Origin: Candidatus Aenigmatarchaeota archaeon
GTDB lineage: Archaea; Aenigmatarchaeota; Aenigmatarchaeia; GW2011-AR5
Length of the DNA: 47,019 nucleotides
Direction: 5' to 3'
Assembly: GCA_016184005.1 (NCBI GenBank)
Contig: JACPDL010000004.1
Span: 78,107 to 125,125 of the forward strand
A program made the position numbers and the translations under genes. The stretch's first letter is position 1. Each line of letters begins with the position of its first letter. The notes beneath the pieces were generated by a model. It saw nothing but the letters and a program-made list of their open reading frames with translations. It was not told the DNA's origin and searched no databases. Positions 39,136 through 47,019 of this stretch are shown here, piece after piece.

Positions 39136-39654
39136 TTAGCCTATGTAATCAAGATCGTCTACTTCAATTACTTGGACCTGTTTATTGCCCGGATGCCCGC
39201 CCGGATAAAGCAGGTATGGGAAGAATTTTTTCATGTCAAAGCTTATCCGGGTTGCAGGATGCTCGTCTCCGAAAAGGTGTTTACAAATTTTGAATGACAG
39301 CTGTCTTGTTTCTGCTTCGTTTACGTAACCCAAACTGTGCAAATATTCGTGAAGCAGCACTGAGAACAAGTAAGGTTTGAACAATGCAGGTTCCGTCTCC
39401 ATTATTCTTCTCAGAGGCGTCGTGTTAAGCATGATTATGTTTGAGCCGACAGGATAAAATGCGCTTAGGAGTCCATCGTCCTTGTTGCCCATCTCTGCAA
39501 GCCCTATGTCCAGACCTGCCCTGTTTTCTCTTAGTGTCTTTTCAACACACTCTTTGACAAATCCAAACACTTCTTTCAAAGAATTGCATTTTTCGAGTTC
39601 TTCGGCTAGATGGCTACTTGACCTGAGAAACAATATTTGTTCCATGTTCATCAC
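39136..39654 (-). CDS. Small HExxH metalloprotease-like protein
   Basis: The 172-aa soluble protein has HEYLHSLGYVNEAETRQLS (102-120), which is the zinc-binding HExxH helix with downstream acidic residues suited to a gluzincin-type third ligand. Its small size resembles minigluzincins. No signal peptide is seen. Its ATG overlaps the stop of the preceding small gene (39651-39654), so the two form an operon downstream of CDC48. Confidence 0.75.
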   Translation of the reverse strand: MMNMEQILFLRSSSHLAEELEKCNSLKEVFGFVKECVEKTLRENRAGLDIGLAEMGNKDDGLLSAFYPVGSNIIMLNTTPLRRIMETEPALFKPYLFSVLLHEYLHSLGYVNEAETRQLSFKICKHLFGDEHPATRISFDMKKFFPYLLYPGGHPGNKQVQVIEVDDLDYIG

Positions 39655-39863
39655 AAATACTTCTGAACAGAACTATATGGCGATTCTGCAATAAGCCGCT
39701 TGAATCTTCTGGTTCTGTATTCTCTTTTTTCTGCCTCGGTTAAAGTTAACCTCAGTCCTGTGCTGCTCCCGATGCCGTCGAGTTCCGTATCAATAATGCG
39801 GTTTGTATGTATTACTGCAATGTAAAATCCCGAAATCACTTCTAAAAACCGCTTTCCTGACAT
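39651..39863 (-). CDS. Small protein upstream of the metalloprotease gene
   Basis: The 70-residue protein starts MSGKRFLEVISGFYIAVIHT and ends with a basic Arg/Lys-rich helix (EKREYRTRRFKRLIAESPY). It begins 4 nt after the CDC48 stop and overlaps the protease gene by 4 nt. No family is recognised. It may act with the protease. Confidence 0.65.
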   Translation of the reverse strand: MSGKRFLEVISGFYIAVIHTNRIIDTELDGIGSSTGLRLTLTEAEKREYRTRRFKRLIAESPYSSVQKYL

Positions 39864-39867
39864 TTTA

Positions 39868-42800
39868 TTACCCTGTATACGAGACCTCTTCTTCTATCTT
39901 CTGCGCTTTCCTTTTTTTCATTATCGATTCGTAGAAGGCGTTCATGTCTTCTGTGACAGAGGGCTTTACATATTTCAGCGCGGCGGCAAAGTCGCGGTTT
40001 GTAACGATATCGGCGTCTAGGTTCCTTCTCATGGCATTGATAGCGGCTTCCCTGACAAGGGCTTCCAGGTCTGCGCCTGAGTAGCCTTCCGTATCTTGCG
40101 CAAGTTTTTTGAGATCCACGTCCTTCGCCAGTGGAACGTTTGCCGTATGCACCTTGAGTATTTCATATCTTGATTTTTCCTGGGGCGTCGGTACAAGAAC
40201 CTGCCTGTCAAACCTGCCCGGTCTCAGAAGAGCCGGATCTATTATGTCCGGCCTGTTTGTTGCAGCTATCACGACAACGTCGTGTAAATCCTCAAGTCCG
40301 GATATTTCTGCAAGAAGCTGTGAAACTACGCGCTCAGTGACGTTCGACTCGGATCCATAGCTTCTTCTGGGTACAAGCGCGTCTATCTCGTCGAAAAATA
40401 TAATGCACGGTGCGACTTGCTTCGCCCGGCGGAAAACGTCCCTTACATGATGCTCGCTTTCGCCTACCCACATTGAAAGGAGCTCGGGGCCTTTTACTGA
40501 AATGAAATTAGCTCCGCTCTCGTTTGCGACTGCTTTTGCAAGCAATGTTTTTCCGCATCCAGGCGGGCCATAAATCAGGACGCCTACAGGCGGCCTTATG
40601 CCAAGCTTTGTGAAAGACTCCGGGCGCTTCAGCGGCCACTCAACAACTTCTTTCAGTTCCTGCTTGATGTTTTCCAGGCCGCCGATATCATCCCACTTTA
40701 CCTTCGGGACTTCTATGAGGACCTCTCTCATGGCTGAAGGCTCTACCATTTTCAGCGCATATTCGAAGTCTTCCTTGTTGACTATAAGTTTTTTCAGAAC
40801 GTCCTGGGGGATTGGCTTGTCCTCGCGCATCGCTTCCATGTCAGGCAACACCCTGCGCAATGCGTGCATGGCTCCTTCCTTGCACAACGCATTAAGATCT
40901 GCCCCTACATAACCGTACGTTATCTCGGCTATCTTGTCCAGCTCCACGTCTTTTGCAAGCGGCATTCCCCTTGTGTGAATCTGGAGTATCTCCAGCCTTC
41001 CCTGCTTGGACGGAACGCCAAGCTCTATTTCCCTGTCGAATCTTCCCGGCCTTCTCAATGCAGGATCCAGTGAGTTGGGTATGTTTGTGGCGCCTATGAC
41101 TATTACTTTTCCCCTTGACTTCAACCCGTCCATCAGCGTAAGCAGCTGCGACACCACTCGTTTTTCCACTTCGCCTTTCACCTCTTCCCGCTTCGGCGCA
41201 ATGGCGTCTATCTCGTCGATGAAAATTATGCTTGGAGAATTTTTGTCTGCCTGCTCGAATACCTTCCTTAGATTTTCCTCGCTGTTGTGAGCAAAAAGAC
41301 CTCCGAAGCCCGCTACAAAGTTTTCATTTGGGTTAACTGAAACGTCGTATACGTTTCCCGAATAGTTTATCTCGTTCTTTTGCGTTACCTTATCCCAGAA
41401 GATGTCAGACTCTATGATCTTCCAGACATCCGCATGCTTTTCCTTCTGTGGATCTATTTTTGCCATCTCTTTTTTAAGAATTTCCTTTCCAATTCTTTTC
41501 GAGTTTGACCAGGCATTTAGTTTTTTATTTGACTTGATTATTTCCCTGAGCCCAGGCCAAATAGGTACCGGTTGCGTCTTGTCGAATTTCTTATTTTGCA
41601 GATAATTCCTTATCCTGTCATTCCTTTTCTCGTCAAGGAAGCCTGTTTTTGAGAATTTTTCAAAGCCTTCAGGGCTCTGTATCAGTACGCGATACTTTGT
41701 CTTGCCGTTGTATTTCTCCTTGGTTTCGACGCACTTTGCAACTATCCCGAAATAAAGCAGCGTGTACATAAGGCTGTTTGCAAGCTTTTTGCTGTGTGTG
41801 CTTCCTTCGATAGTATGCGCCATTTTCGGCGGATAGACACTACCGTCGCCTGTGAAGTAGCCGCGCAGCATAGCTTCTACAAGGTTCAGCGGCATAGACA
41901 TAAGCTTGGATGTGATTTCCTTATTCTCCGCACCAGTTTGAATGCCAAGTATCTTTTCAAAAACAATTTTCAGTGGCTTTGAATTTAGCAGCATATCATC
42001 CTGATATTCAGTCAGCTTTATGCCATATTTCTTGCAAAGCCTTCTTACAACTTCTTTGGATTCCTGCAACTGGTTAGTTATCCTTATAGCGTCTTTTGTC
42101 GTATAGGAGCCTTCTGCCAAAAATAAACCGATAACCGTGGCCAAATCTTCGTCTATTTTGATTGTTGGTGGCAGCTTGCCAGCGTTTTGCTTTGCGACTA
42201 TTCCAAGTTCATCGTAAGCAATGCTCATCCCGCTTTCTTTTGCAAGCGAAAGGAAGTTCTTGATGCTTATGCACACGTTCTTTCCGTAGACGTCATAAAC
42301 ATATTTTTCTTTTATCCTGAGTATTTCGGCCGCCTTCTTTATTCCGACTTTCTTTACAAATTCCTTTATCTGCGGGCTTCTTACTTTCAGCTCTTCGCTT
42401 TCAGAAAGCTCTTGAAGTATATTTATTTCTTTGTAGCTTTGTGGCGCAGGCAGTATTGAAGGAACAGCTAGGTAAGTTTCTCCTGGTTTTATCTCTTTTG
42501 TTTTTAGATCCGATACCTTCCCATCTTTGAGCGCAAATAAAGAGTGGTAATCTGTGACCTTGATCGTTCTTCCAGTCGATGTCTTAATCTCATATATTTT
42601 CTTGCCTTTCTGGAAAGGATGCTCAATGAAGCCCTTAATTTGTCCTTTCTCTACTTGCCCTTTTTTGTCAAATTCAGCGACGTTTTCTGCTGATTTTGAT
42701 TTCACTACTTCCCCGATGCTCTTCAACGACGCATGGCCATTTTCTATTGTGAATATGCTCTCGTCAGGTGTCAGCGACTCGCCATAAAATTTGGACATTA

Positions 42801-43629
42801 CCTCCGGGCCATTGATGACCAGGAACCTGGCGCCCGATTCGTTTGCTACTGCCTTGGCCAGAAGCGTCTTCCCGGTGCCGGGCGGCCCGTGCAGTAATAT
42901 TCCTCTTGGCGGCTCTATCCCCAGTCTCTCAAAGAGCTCGGGGTGTTTCAGCGGCAGCTCTATAAGCTCCCGCACTTTCTTGACTTCTTCGTGCAGGCCT
43001 CCAAGGTCTTCATATGTTACTTCCGGTATCTTGTCTTCCTCTAACGGCTTCGTGGCCTGCGGCAGCAATTCTACTTCTGTTGCCCTTGTAATCCTTACCG
43101 TGCCTTTCGGTTCCGTGCTGACTACAACGAATTTTTCCTCGCCGAACGGCGTGAAGAAGAATTCCCCGAAATCCACCCCGAAGAACTGCTCGAAAAGGGT
43201 TGTCTGTGTTTTCCTGTCCTGCACAACAGGGTTTGGTATGATTATATCGCCGACGACCAGGGGCCTCATGAGAAGGTTTTGCTTTATCAGGTTGCCGCCC
43301 ATGTGGATTATGATGCCGCGTCTTGCAGGTGCTATAGTCACGGCCTTTGCTTCTTTTCCGTCCGCTTTGATGATTTTTACGGGCTCGCTTATGCCTGCGC
43401 CGCAATTCCTTCTTACAAGGCCGTCCATGCGTATGATATCCAGGCCTATATCGGCCGGATAGGACCTGACGGCAATGGCGGCTGTCTTTCGTTTGCCCTC
43501 GAGTTCTACTATATCGCCTTCCGTGACACCCACGCGCTTCATGTCGCGGGCGGAGATCCTTATGATGCCTCTTCCGAAGTCTCCTCTTTCAGTGAGTTCT
43601 CCTACCTTAAGCCTTATTTCCTCGCCCAT
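39868..43629 (-). CDS. CDC48/VCP AAA+ ATPase with intein
   Basis: The spliced protein would be 755 aa: an N-domain (about 1-185: [22 protein letters not shown]), D1 with Walker [10 protein letters not shown] (247-255) and [11 protein letters not shown], and D2 with YGPPGCGKT and [11 protein letters not shown]. It unfolds ubiquitin-like or damaged proteins for degradation in archaea. A 498-aa intein interrupts D1 after FYGE, just before [10 protein letters not shown]. It is followed by the small gene and metalloprotease. The C-terminus ends EVSYTG. Confidence 0.97.
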   Translation of the reverse strand: MGEEIRLKVGELTERGDFGRGIIRISARDMKRVGVTEGDIVELEGKRKTAAIAVRSYPADIGLDIIRMDGLVRRNCGAGISEPVKIIKADGKEAKAVTIAPARRGIIIHMGGNLIKQNLLMRPLVVGDIIIPNPVVQDRKTQTTLFEQFFGVDFGEFFFTPFGEEKFVVVSTEPKGTVRITRATEVELLPQATKPLEEDKIPEVTYEDLGGLHEEVKKVRELIELPLKHPELFERLGIEPPRGILLHGPPGTGKTLLAKAVANESGARFLVINGPEVMSKFYGESLTPDESIFTIENGHASLKSIGEVVKSKSAENVAEFDKKGQVEKGQIKGFIEHPFQKGKKIYEIKTSTGRTIKVTDYHSLFALKDGKVSDLKTKEIKPGETYLAVPSILPAPQSYKEINILQELSESEELKVRSPQIKEFVKKVGIKKAAEILRIKEKYVYDVYGKNVCISIKNFLSLAKESGMSIAYDELGIVAKQNAGKLPPTIKIDEDLATVIGLFLAEGSYTTKDAIRITNQLQESKEVVRRLCKKYGIKLTEYQDDMLLNSKPLKIVFEKILGIQTGAENKEITSKLMSMPLNLVEAMLRGYFTGDGSVYPPKMAHTIEGSTHSKKLANSLMYTLLYFGIVAKCVETKEKYNGKTKYRVLIQSPEGFEKFSKTGFLDEKRNDRIRNYLQNKKFDKTQPVPIWPGLREIIKSNKKLNAWSNSKRIGKEILKKEMAKIDPQKEKHADVWKIIESDIFWDKVTQKNEINYSGNVYDVSVNPNENFVAGFGGLFAHNSEENLRKVFEQADKNSPSIIFIDEIDAIAPKREEVKGEVEKRVVSQLLTLMDGLKSRGKVIVIGATNIPNSLDPALRRPGRFDREIELGVPSKQGRLEILQIHTRGMPLAKDVELDKIAEITYGYVGADLNALCKEGAMHALRRVLPDMEAMREDKPIPQDVLKKLIVNKEDFEYALKMVEPSAMREVLIEVPKVKWDDIGGLENIKQELKEVVEWPLKRPESFTKLGIRPPVGVLIYGPPGCGKTLLAKAVANESGANFISVKGPELLSMWVGESEHHVRDVFRRAKQVAPCIIFFDEIDALVPRRSYGSESNVTERVVSQLLAEISGLEDLHDVVVIAATNRPDIIDPALLRPGRFDRQVLVPTPQEKSRYEILKVHTANVPLAKDVDLKKLAQDTEGYSGADLEALVREAAINAMRRNLDADIVTNRDFAAALKYVKPSVTEDMNAFYESIMKKRKAQKIEEEVSYTG
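41284..42777 (-). other. CDC48 intein with LAGLIDADG domain (498 aa)
   Basis: The intein begins with Ser1 ([14 protein letters not shown]) and ends GGLFAHN, followed by Ser+1. The use of Ser1 instead of Cys is a less common class. Two endonuclease motifs are present: [11 protein letters not shown] and [11 protein letters not shown]. The site, between FYGE and SEENL in D1 after the Walker A helix, is a conserved place where inteins have been found in archaeal CDC48. The reading frame is uninterrupted. Confidence 0.94.
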
Positions 43630-43631
43630 AT

Positions 43632-44003
43632 CTACTCACTTATTTTCCTGTTTTTATTTAAAAGCTTGTCAAATTCCATCATGACCTCGTACATCTCCCA
43701 TTCTATCTTGTCGTCCCACTCCTGGAAGTACTCTTCAACCTTTTTCATGTTCTCCATGGCAACCGCAAAGACCGAATCGGAAATCTTCACGTGCGGCACA
43801 TCATCAAGCACGCCGGAGCGCCAGTATTTGTACACCCTGCTGTTCCCGGGCACCGTCTGCTCCCAGCCGTAAAGCCCGTGGAAGAACTTGTTGCGCTCTG
43901 AAGCCGATTCAAAGTTCTGGCTGTGCGTGTCGAATGAAATTATCACGGCACTCGTCTTTCCCCTTCGTATCTCAATCCGCATGTCCAGCACCATCCCAGC
44001 CAT
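43632..44003 (-). CDS. Small acidic protein upstream of CDC48
   Basis: The 123-aa protein reads [20 protein letters not shown] after a short start (Met8), then [20 protein letters not shown], and a highly charged helical end. It lies 2 nt before the CDC48 gene, so it is co-transcribed with it. I do not recognise the family. The tryptophan-rich centre and [17 protein letters not shown] look conserved. A link to CDC48 function is possible by position only. Confidence 0.7.
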   Translation of the reverse strand: MAGMVLDMRIEIRRGKTSAVIISFDTHSQNFESASERNKFFHGLYGWEQTVPGNSRVYKYWRSGVLDDVPHVKISDSVFAVAMENMKKVEEYFQEWDDKIEWEMYEVMMEFDKLLNKNRKISE

Positions 44004-44136
44004 CAGTTTAGTATCACGTACACACTAAAAAGTATTAAAGGCTTTTGGTGGGCGGTGTCCCATCTGTGAATGATTTTAGAGACCGTTCATTCGGACGATA
44101 AAATGAATTTAAGAAATTTGCAGTATTTTGAATATT

Positions 44137-44475
44137 ATGTTGATCAAAAAATCAGAGTCCACTAAAATAGAAAATTCTAAGGAATGCATTGTTTGGGAGT
44201 ATGAATATCCGAGTAGATATTTCAGTTTTGCCACTGCGTTAATTGATGGCAGATACCCAGAAGAAAAACAGGTAACTAATTTGGAATGCGAAGAAATTTA
44301 TTATGTTATTTCTGGTTCTGGAACTGTGCATTCGGAGAAAGGCAACTTTGAAATTAATGAAGGAGATTTGTACTTTTTTGAAAAAGGCGAAGTATACTGG
44401 GTTGAGGGTGATAAACTATTACTGGCTTTAGTCAATGCTCCAAAGTGGACACCTGAACAGCATAAAGTTGTTTGA
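44137..44475 (+). CDS. Small cupin-domain protein
   Basis: The 112-aa single cupin barrel shows EEIYYVISGSGTVH (motif 1, with Glu but few His) and EGDLYFFEKGEVYWVEG (motif 2). Few metal-binding histidines are present, so metal binding is uncertain. The ATG at 44137 is preferred over TTG at 44128. GAATTTAAG near 44104 is the TATA box. No neighbours point to a substrate. Confidence 0.8.
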   Translation: MLIKKSESTKIENSKECIVWEYEYPSRYFSFATALIDGRYPEEKQVTNLECEEIYYVISGSGTVHSEKGNFEINEGDLYFFEKGEVYWVEGDKLLLALVNAPKWTPEQHKVV

Positions 44476-44527
44476 TCAGCCGAGTGAGGCCGTACTGTGG
44501 CAATATCCTTTTTTAGAATAAGTGAGT

Positions 44528-44830
44528 TTATTGTGGTATAGGAAAGGGGTTTACAAAATATTGTGCTGTCTGGTTTGGAGTGCAGCAGTTTGACCTGCAT
44601 TGTTCAAGGCTTATATTCCCGTATACCTTTGTGCATTGAGCGTATGTAGAATTGAAGGCGTCTAGCGGGCAGCCTTGCAGGATTGCGTTGCCGCATGCAT
44701 CACTGAATTGTATTTCGGCCATTGCTGTTTGATAGTCTTCTTCAGAGACATTAAAATCACCGAGCGGCAGGAAAAACATAATAGGAAGTGATATTAGAGA
44801 AATTATTATGATCCACTTCATAAAGCCCAT
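44528..44830 (-). CDS. Secreted or membrane-anchored Cys-rich small protein
   Basis: The 100-aa protein has a signal-anchor (MKWIIIISLISLPIMFFLPL, from Met4) and then an extracellular domain with six cysteines (C-x7-C, C, C-x3-CC) that could form three disulfides, and N-linked sequons (NVS, NST, NIS). The short length and proline end suggest a surface peptide. Family unknown. Confidence 0.6.
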   Translation of the reverse strand: MGFMKWIIIISLISLPIMFFLPLGDFNVSEEDYQTAMAEIQFSDACGNAILQGCPLDAFNSTYAQCTKVYGNISLEQCRSNCCTPNQTAQYFVNPFPIPQ

Positions 44831-44941
44831 TTTTCTCAGCTAATAAATTTAGAATTCTCGAATATAAATAAAACCTTAAATGCAACAAAACGTATCATGT
44901 TTTTCCAAGAGTTTTAAATAGCTTGCAATCTTTCATTTTCT

Positions 44942-45250
44942 ATGTCAATCGTATTGATAGCGTACAGGTCGGGAAGCGTGGTGTACTTTGACCAGCAAAG
45001 GGAGGAATTCTATCGGGCAGACCTGGATGTTAACGGGCAGGCGAGGCCTGCGCAACTGGAAAAAGATTTCTATGCGATAGACGCCATGGCTGAATTCGGG
45101 GATTTTAATTATTTCGCTGGGGTTTTTGTCGACCCGATAGATGAAAAAATAATGATGATGGAAGGCTCCGGCCTTGTCATTGATTACAGGGGTTTGCTTC
45201 CGGTCTTAAGAGGCACTGTAAGAAAAGTACCGGCTGATTCTAAAGAATAA
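44942..45250 (+). CDS. Small protein upstream of RadB, unknown
   Basis: The 102-aa protein is hydrophilic, starting MSIVLIAYRSGSVVYFDQQR, with MMMEGSGLVIDYRGLLP in the second half. TTTTAAATAG (about 44912-44921) is a good TATA box about 25 nt upstream, so the mRNA may be leaderless. It ends 37 nt before radB. No family is recognised. Confidence 0.65.
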   Translation: MSIVLIAYRSGSVVYFDQQREEFYRADLDVNGQARPAQLEKDFYAIDAMAEFGDFNYFAGVFVDPIDEKIMMMEGSGLVIDYRGLLPVLRGTVRKVPADSKE

Positions 45251-45286
45251 GCCTCGTTTTAAATCCATTCCGAGGATACTTGCTCT

Positions 45287-45961
45287 ATGCAGGAACTGGG
45301 CAAACTTGCGACAAACACGCCGCTCGACAAGATCCTCAACGGCGGGCTGGACAGGGATGCGATAACCAACGTGTATGGCCCTGCTGGCAGCGGCAAGACG
45401 AACATCGGGTTGTCTGCTTCCATCTCTTGCCCAGAGAAAGTTATCTACATCGACACCGAGGGCTCTTTTTCCTTGGAGCGCTTCAGGCAGATGGGCGGCG
45501 AGAAGAAGCTGGCAAGCATCATCATGCTTGATGTCCACACATGGGATGAGCAGCACAAGACCGTGATGAAGCTGGAAAAGATTGTGGAAAAGGAAAAGAT
45601 CGGCCTGATCGTCGTCGATTCGCTTGTCAACCTGTACAGGCTTGAGCTGGATTCCGCTAATTTCCAGCAGACAAACAGGCAACTGGCAACCCAGTATTCC
45701 GTGCTGTCAAGGATAACAAGAAAATTCAAGATACCCGTGCTCGTCACAAACCAGGTTTACTCCCGCGGCGAGGAGATAGAGCTCACGTCAAGGATGATTG
45801 CGCGTTACTGGTCAAAGACACTTGTCGAGCTCAAGAAGACCGACAAGGAAAACTGCAGGATTGCCATCATACGCAAGCACCGGAGCGTGGCCGAAGGCAG
45901 GAAAATAGAATTTGAGATCACTGAAAAAGGCCTGAAGCAGGTTGGGATATTCAGTTTATAG
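45287..45961 (+). CDS. radB: RadB recombinase paralog
   Basis: This 224-aa RecA-family protein has Walker A GPAGSGKT (31-38) and Walker B IGLIVVDS (about 105-112). It lacks the N-terminal helix-hairpin-helix domain of RadA, which identifies it as RadB. NQVYSRG is the loop after the core strand. RadB regulates or assists RadA in archaeal recombination. The length matches (about 220-230). Confidence 0.93.
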   Translation: MQELGKLATNTPLDKILNGGLDRDAITNVYGPAGSGKTNIGLSASISCPEKVIYIDTEGSFSLERFRQMGGEKKLASIIMLDVHTWDEQHKTVMKLEKIVEKEKIGLIVVDSLVNLYRLELDSANFQQTNRQLATQYSVLSRITRKFKIPVLVTNQVYSRGEEIELTSRMIARYWSKTLVELKKTDKENCRIAIIRKHRSVAEGRKIEFEITEKGLKQVGIFSL

Positions 45962-46005
45962 TCCTGTTTGGATTATTATTAAAATGCTGTCGCGCATGAT
46001 TTATC

Positions 46006-46311
46006 ATGGTTGTGACGCCGGAAAAGATGACAAAGGCTTCTGTTTTTCTGCTCTTTATTTTTCTGACCCTGATAATTGCCGCGGCGCTTTACCTGCCCAT
46101 AAAGAGCGTCTTTATCAGCGTCGGCGCGGCGCTGCTGATAGTCTCGGCCCTGATGATAATATTTTATTCGCAGGAACTGGGCATTTTTGCCATTGTCATT
46201 TTCGCCGTATTTGCTGTAGCCGCTTCCCTGATAACGCTTAGGATTGACATAGGGTTTCTCTTCGGATCCTTGGCGGCAGGTGCTTTCATTGTTTACGCCT
46301 TCGTCAGGTAA
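46006..46311 (+). CDS. Small four-helix membrane protein
   Basis: The 101-residue protein is almost wholly hydrophobic: helices at about 11-30, 33-52, 55-73 and 79-98, preceded by MVVTPEKMTKA. No motif. It follows RadB by 44 nt. Function unknown. Confidence 0.65.
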   Translation: MVVTPEKMTKASVFLLFIFLTLIIAAALYLPIKSVFISVGAALLIVSALMIIFYSQELGIFAIVIFAVFAVAASLITLRIDIGFLFGSLAAGAFIVYAFVR

Positions 46312-46347
46312 GAAATCCTATAAAAGCTTTGTGGGTAATCCAGACCG

Positions 46348-46491
46348 ATGGGACTGATAGTAAAGATTTACGGCACAGTTGACATCGTTGCGGGCCTGCT
46401 CATTTACTTCTACGCGCCGCTGCCGGATATAATAAAATTAATCATCTTGGGCATTATGCTCTTCAAGGGCATACCTAGTTTGTTCGGGTAA
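46348..46491 (+). CDS. 47-aa membrane micro-protein
   Basis: This 47-codon frame starts MGLIVKIYGTVDIVAGLLIY and has one or two hydrophobic helices ending LFKGIPSLFG. CTATAAAAGC about 25 nt before the ATG is a good TATA box, so it has its own promoter and could be leaderless. Too short for most gene callers. Confidence 0.6.
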   Translation: MGLIVKIYGTVDIVAGLLIYFYAPLPDIIKLIILGIMLFKGIPSLFG

Positions 46492-46637
46492 GGCTTTTCT
46501 TTCTTTGGAAGAAAGAACTATACGATTTCATATCTGTCTCCTCCAAGACGATATGCATTATATGTGTTATCGCTTGTAACGCAGCATATCACATTAACTA
46601 TTTGCAAACGAATACAGAAACAGGCGCCATTCATCGG

Positions 46638-46651
46638 CGGGCTAAAGTCCG
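46638..46651. repeat. Short palindrome with GCTAAAGT core
   Basis: CGGGCT-AA-AGTCCG pairs with one G-T. Its core resembles the IS605-like palindromes at 9831 and 24275, but there is no outer stem. It lies in the 233-bp gap 46492-46724, which otherwise holds no gene I can support. Confidence 0.3.
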
Positions 46652-46724
46652 TAGAACTCTGGCCATGAAATTGGTTTGTTTTCATCCATTTTCCATTTTA
46701 TTGCGAAAACAACAATTATGATAT

Positions 46725-47019
46725 TTATTCCAGATTATTGCAAACAAGATTATCCGGATACACAATTTTAAATAGCTTAACTTCACCGCCCCACGAATTG
46801 ACAAATTCAAACCTTTCCAATCCGGCACCGTTGAACAAGAACATCCTGGTGAAGAGAGAGTTAGCAAGTTCAGGCGGTATGAAAACCATTACCTGCTTGC
46901 TTGGATCCATCCAAATGAGGCCTTTCAGTTCGGAGTCTGGTGCTGTTCTTATCTGGCCTGCACCTTCCTTAGTGAAATAAAAAATGCTTTCTACTGTTGC
47001 AAGCTGGTTGTCTTGCTGG
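46725..47019 (-). CDS. C-terminal end of a larger protein, possibly AglB/STT3
   Basis: An open minus-strand frame of 98 codons runs off the right end of the window. It reads PPELANSLFTRMFLFNGAGL, then RFEFVNSWGGEVKLFKIVYP. Oligosaccharyltransferase (AglB/STT3) C-termini have a similar S.F.RL....G.GL..F..V....V..Y.V pattern, so I offer that as a tentative call. The upstream part is needed to settle it. The gene ends at 46725. Confidence 0.45.
   Translation of the reverse strand, partial: QQDNQLATVESIFYFTKEGAGQIRTAPDSELKGLIWMDPSKQVMVFIPPELANSLFTRMFLFNGAGLERFEFVNSWGGEVKLFKIVYPDNLVCNNLE

Overview
The window comes from an archaeon. The evidence is an intein-containing CDC48/VCP AAA+ ATPase, RadB, an Lhr-type helicase next to an archaeal metallophosphoesterase, type II methionine aminopeptidase, pyruvoyl-dependent arginine decarboxylase, ADP-forming acyl-CoA synthetase subunits, class III (pilin/archaellin-like) signal peptides, intron-containing tRNA genes, TATA boxes about 25-30 nt before starts, and strong GGTGAT/GGAGG Shine-Dalgarno sites. 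Some enzymes are of bacterial type (MetK, type 2 PyrF). The many very small proteins and mixed gene ancestry fit an uncultivated, possibly DPANN-like lineage, but no marker here fixes the phylum.

Layout. 0-9.2 kb is a thiol/redox island: TspO, an HxlR regulator, two CxxC membrane proteins, a CDGSH protein, thioredoxin reductase, L-threonine dehydrogenase, a glutaredoxin-like protein, a hydrolase and a TlpA-DUF3179 fusion, interleaved with micro-ORFs of 21-45 codons, most of them rich in cysteine. 9.2-10.3 kb has a CARF-HTH-like regulator, an IS605-like palindrome and two small Cys proteins. 10.3-11.7 kb is an AT-rich module between two intron-containing tRNA genes (Glu-UUC and Val-UAC). It holds a LAGLIDADG endonuclease and a divergent 65-aa winged-helix protein, and twin ATAGT-N9-ACTAT sites overlap both start codons. 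11.7-15.7 kb is a minus-strand run of three Nudix hydrolases, a histidine phosphatase and a GH15 enzyme. 16-23.4 kb carries a divergent four-subunit 2-oxoacid:ferredoxin oxidoreductase split around other genes and bracketed by AcdB and AcdA, consistent with oxoacid oxidation coupled to ATP formation. 23.4-29.8 kb has two tandem pilin-like proteins, a MetK interrupted by a 450-aa intein, a divergent HTH-CBS regulator and a large secreted lamin-tail-domain protein. 29.8-39.1 kb is the phosphoesterase-Lhr pair, PolX, PyrF and PyrE-like proteins, a HAD phosphatase, MetAP and a GuaA-type amidotransferase that has lost its catalytic residues. 39.1-47 kb carries a metalloprotease, CDC48 with a 498-aa intein, RadB, small membrane proteins and the 3' end of a possible AglB/STT3 gene.

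Two patterns stand out across the window. First, a family of modular hairpin arrays occurs at four intergenic loci: 17-21 nt palindromes, most with 3-nt loops, separated by conserved spacers. One hairpin of the same type sits inside the tRNA-Val intron. Second, the density of parasitic or intervening elements is high: two inteins, two tRNA introns, a regulated homing endonuclease, IS605-like palindromes, and duplicated regions sharing sequence with the tRNA-Glu 3' end.
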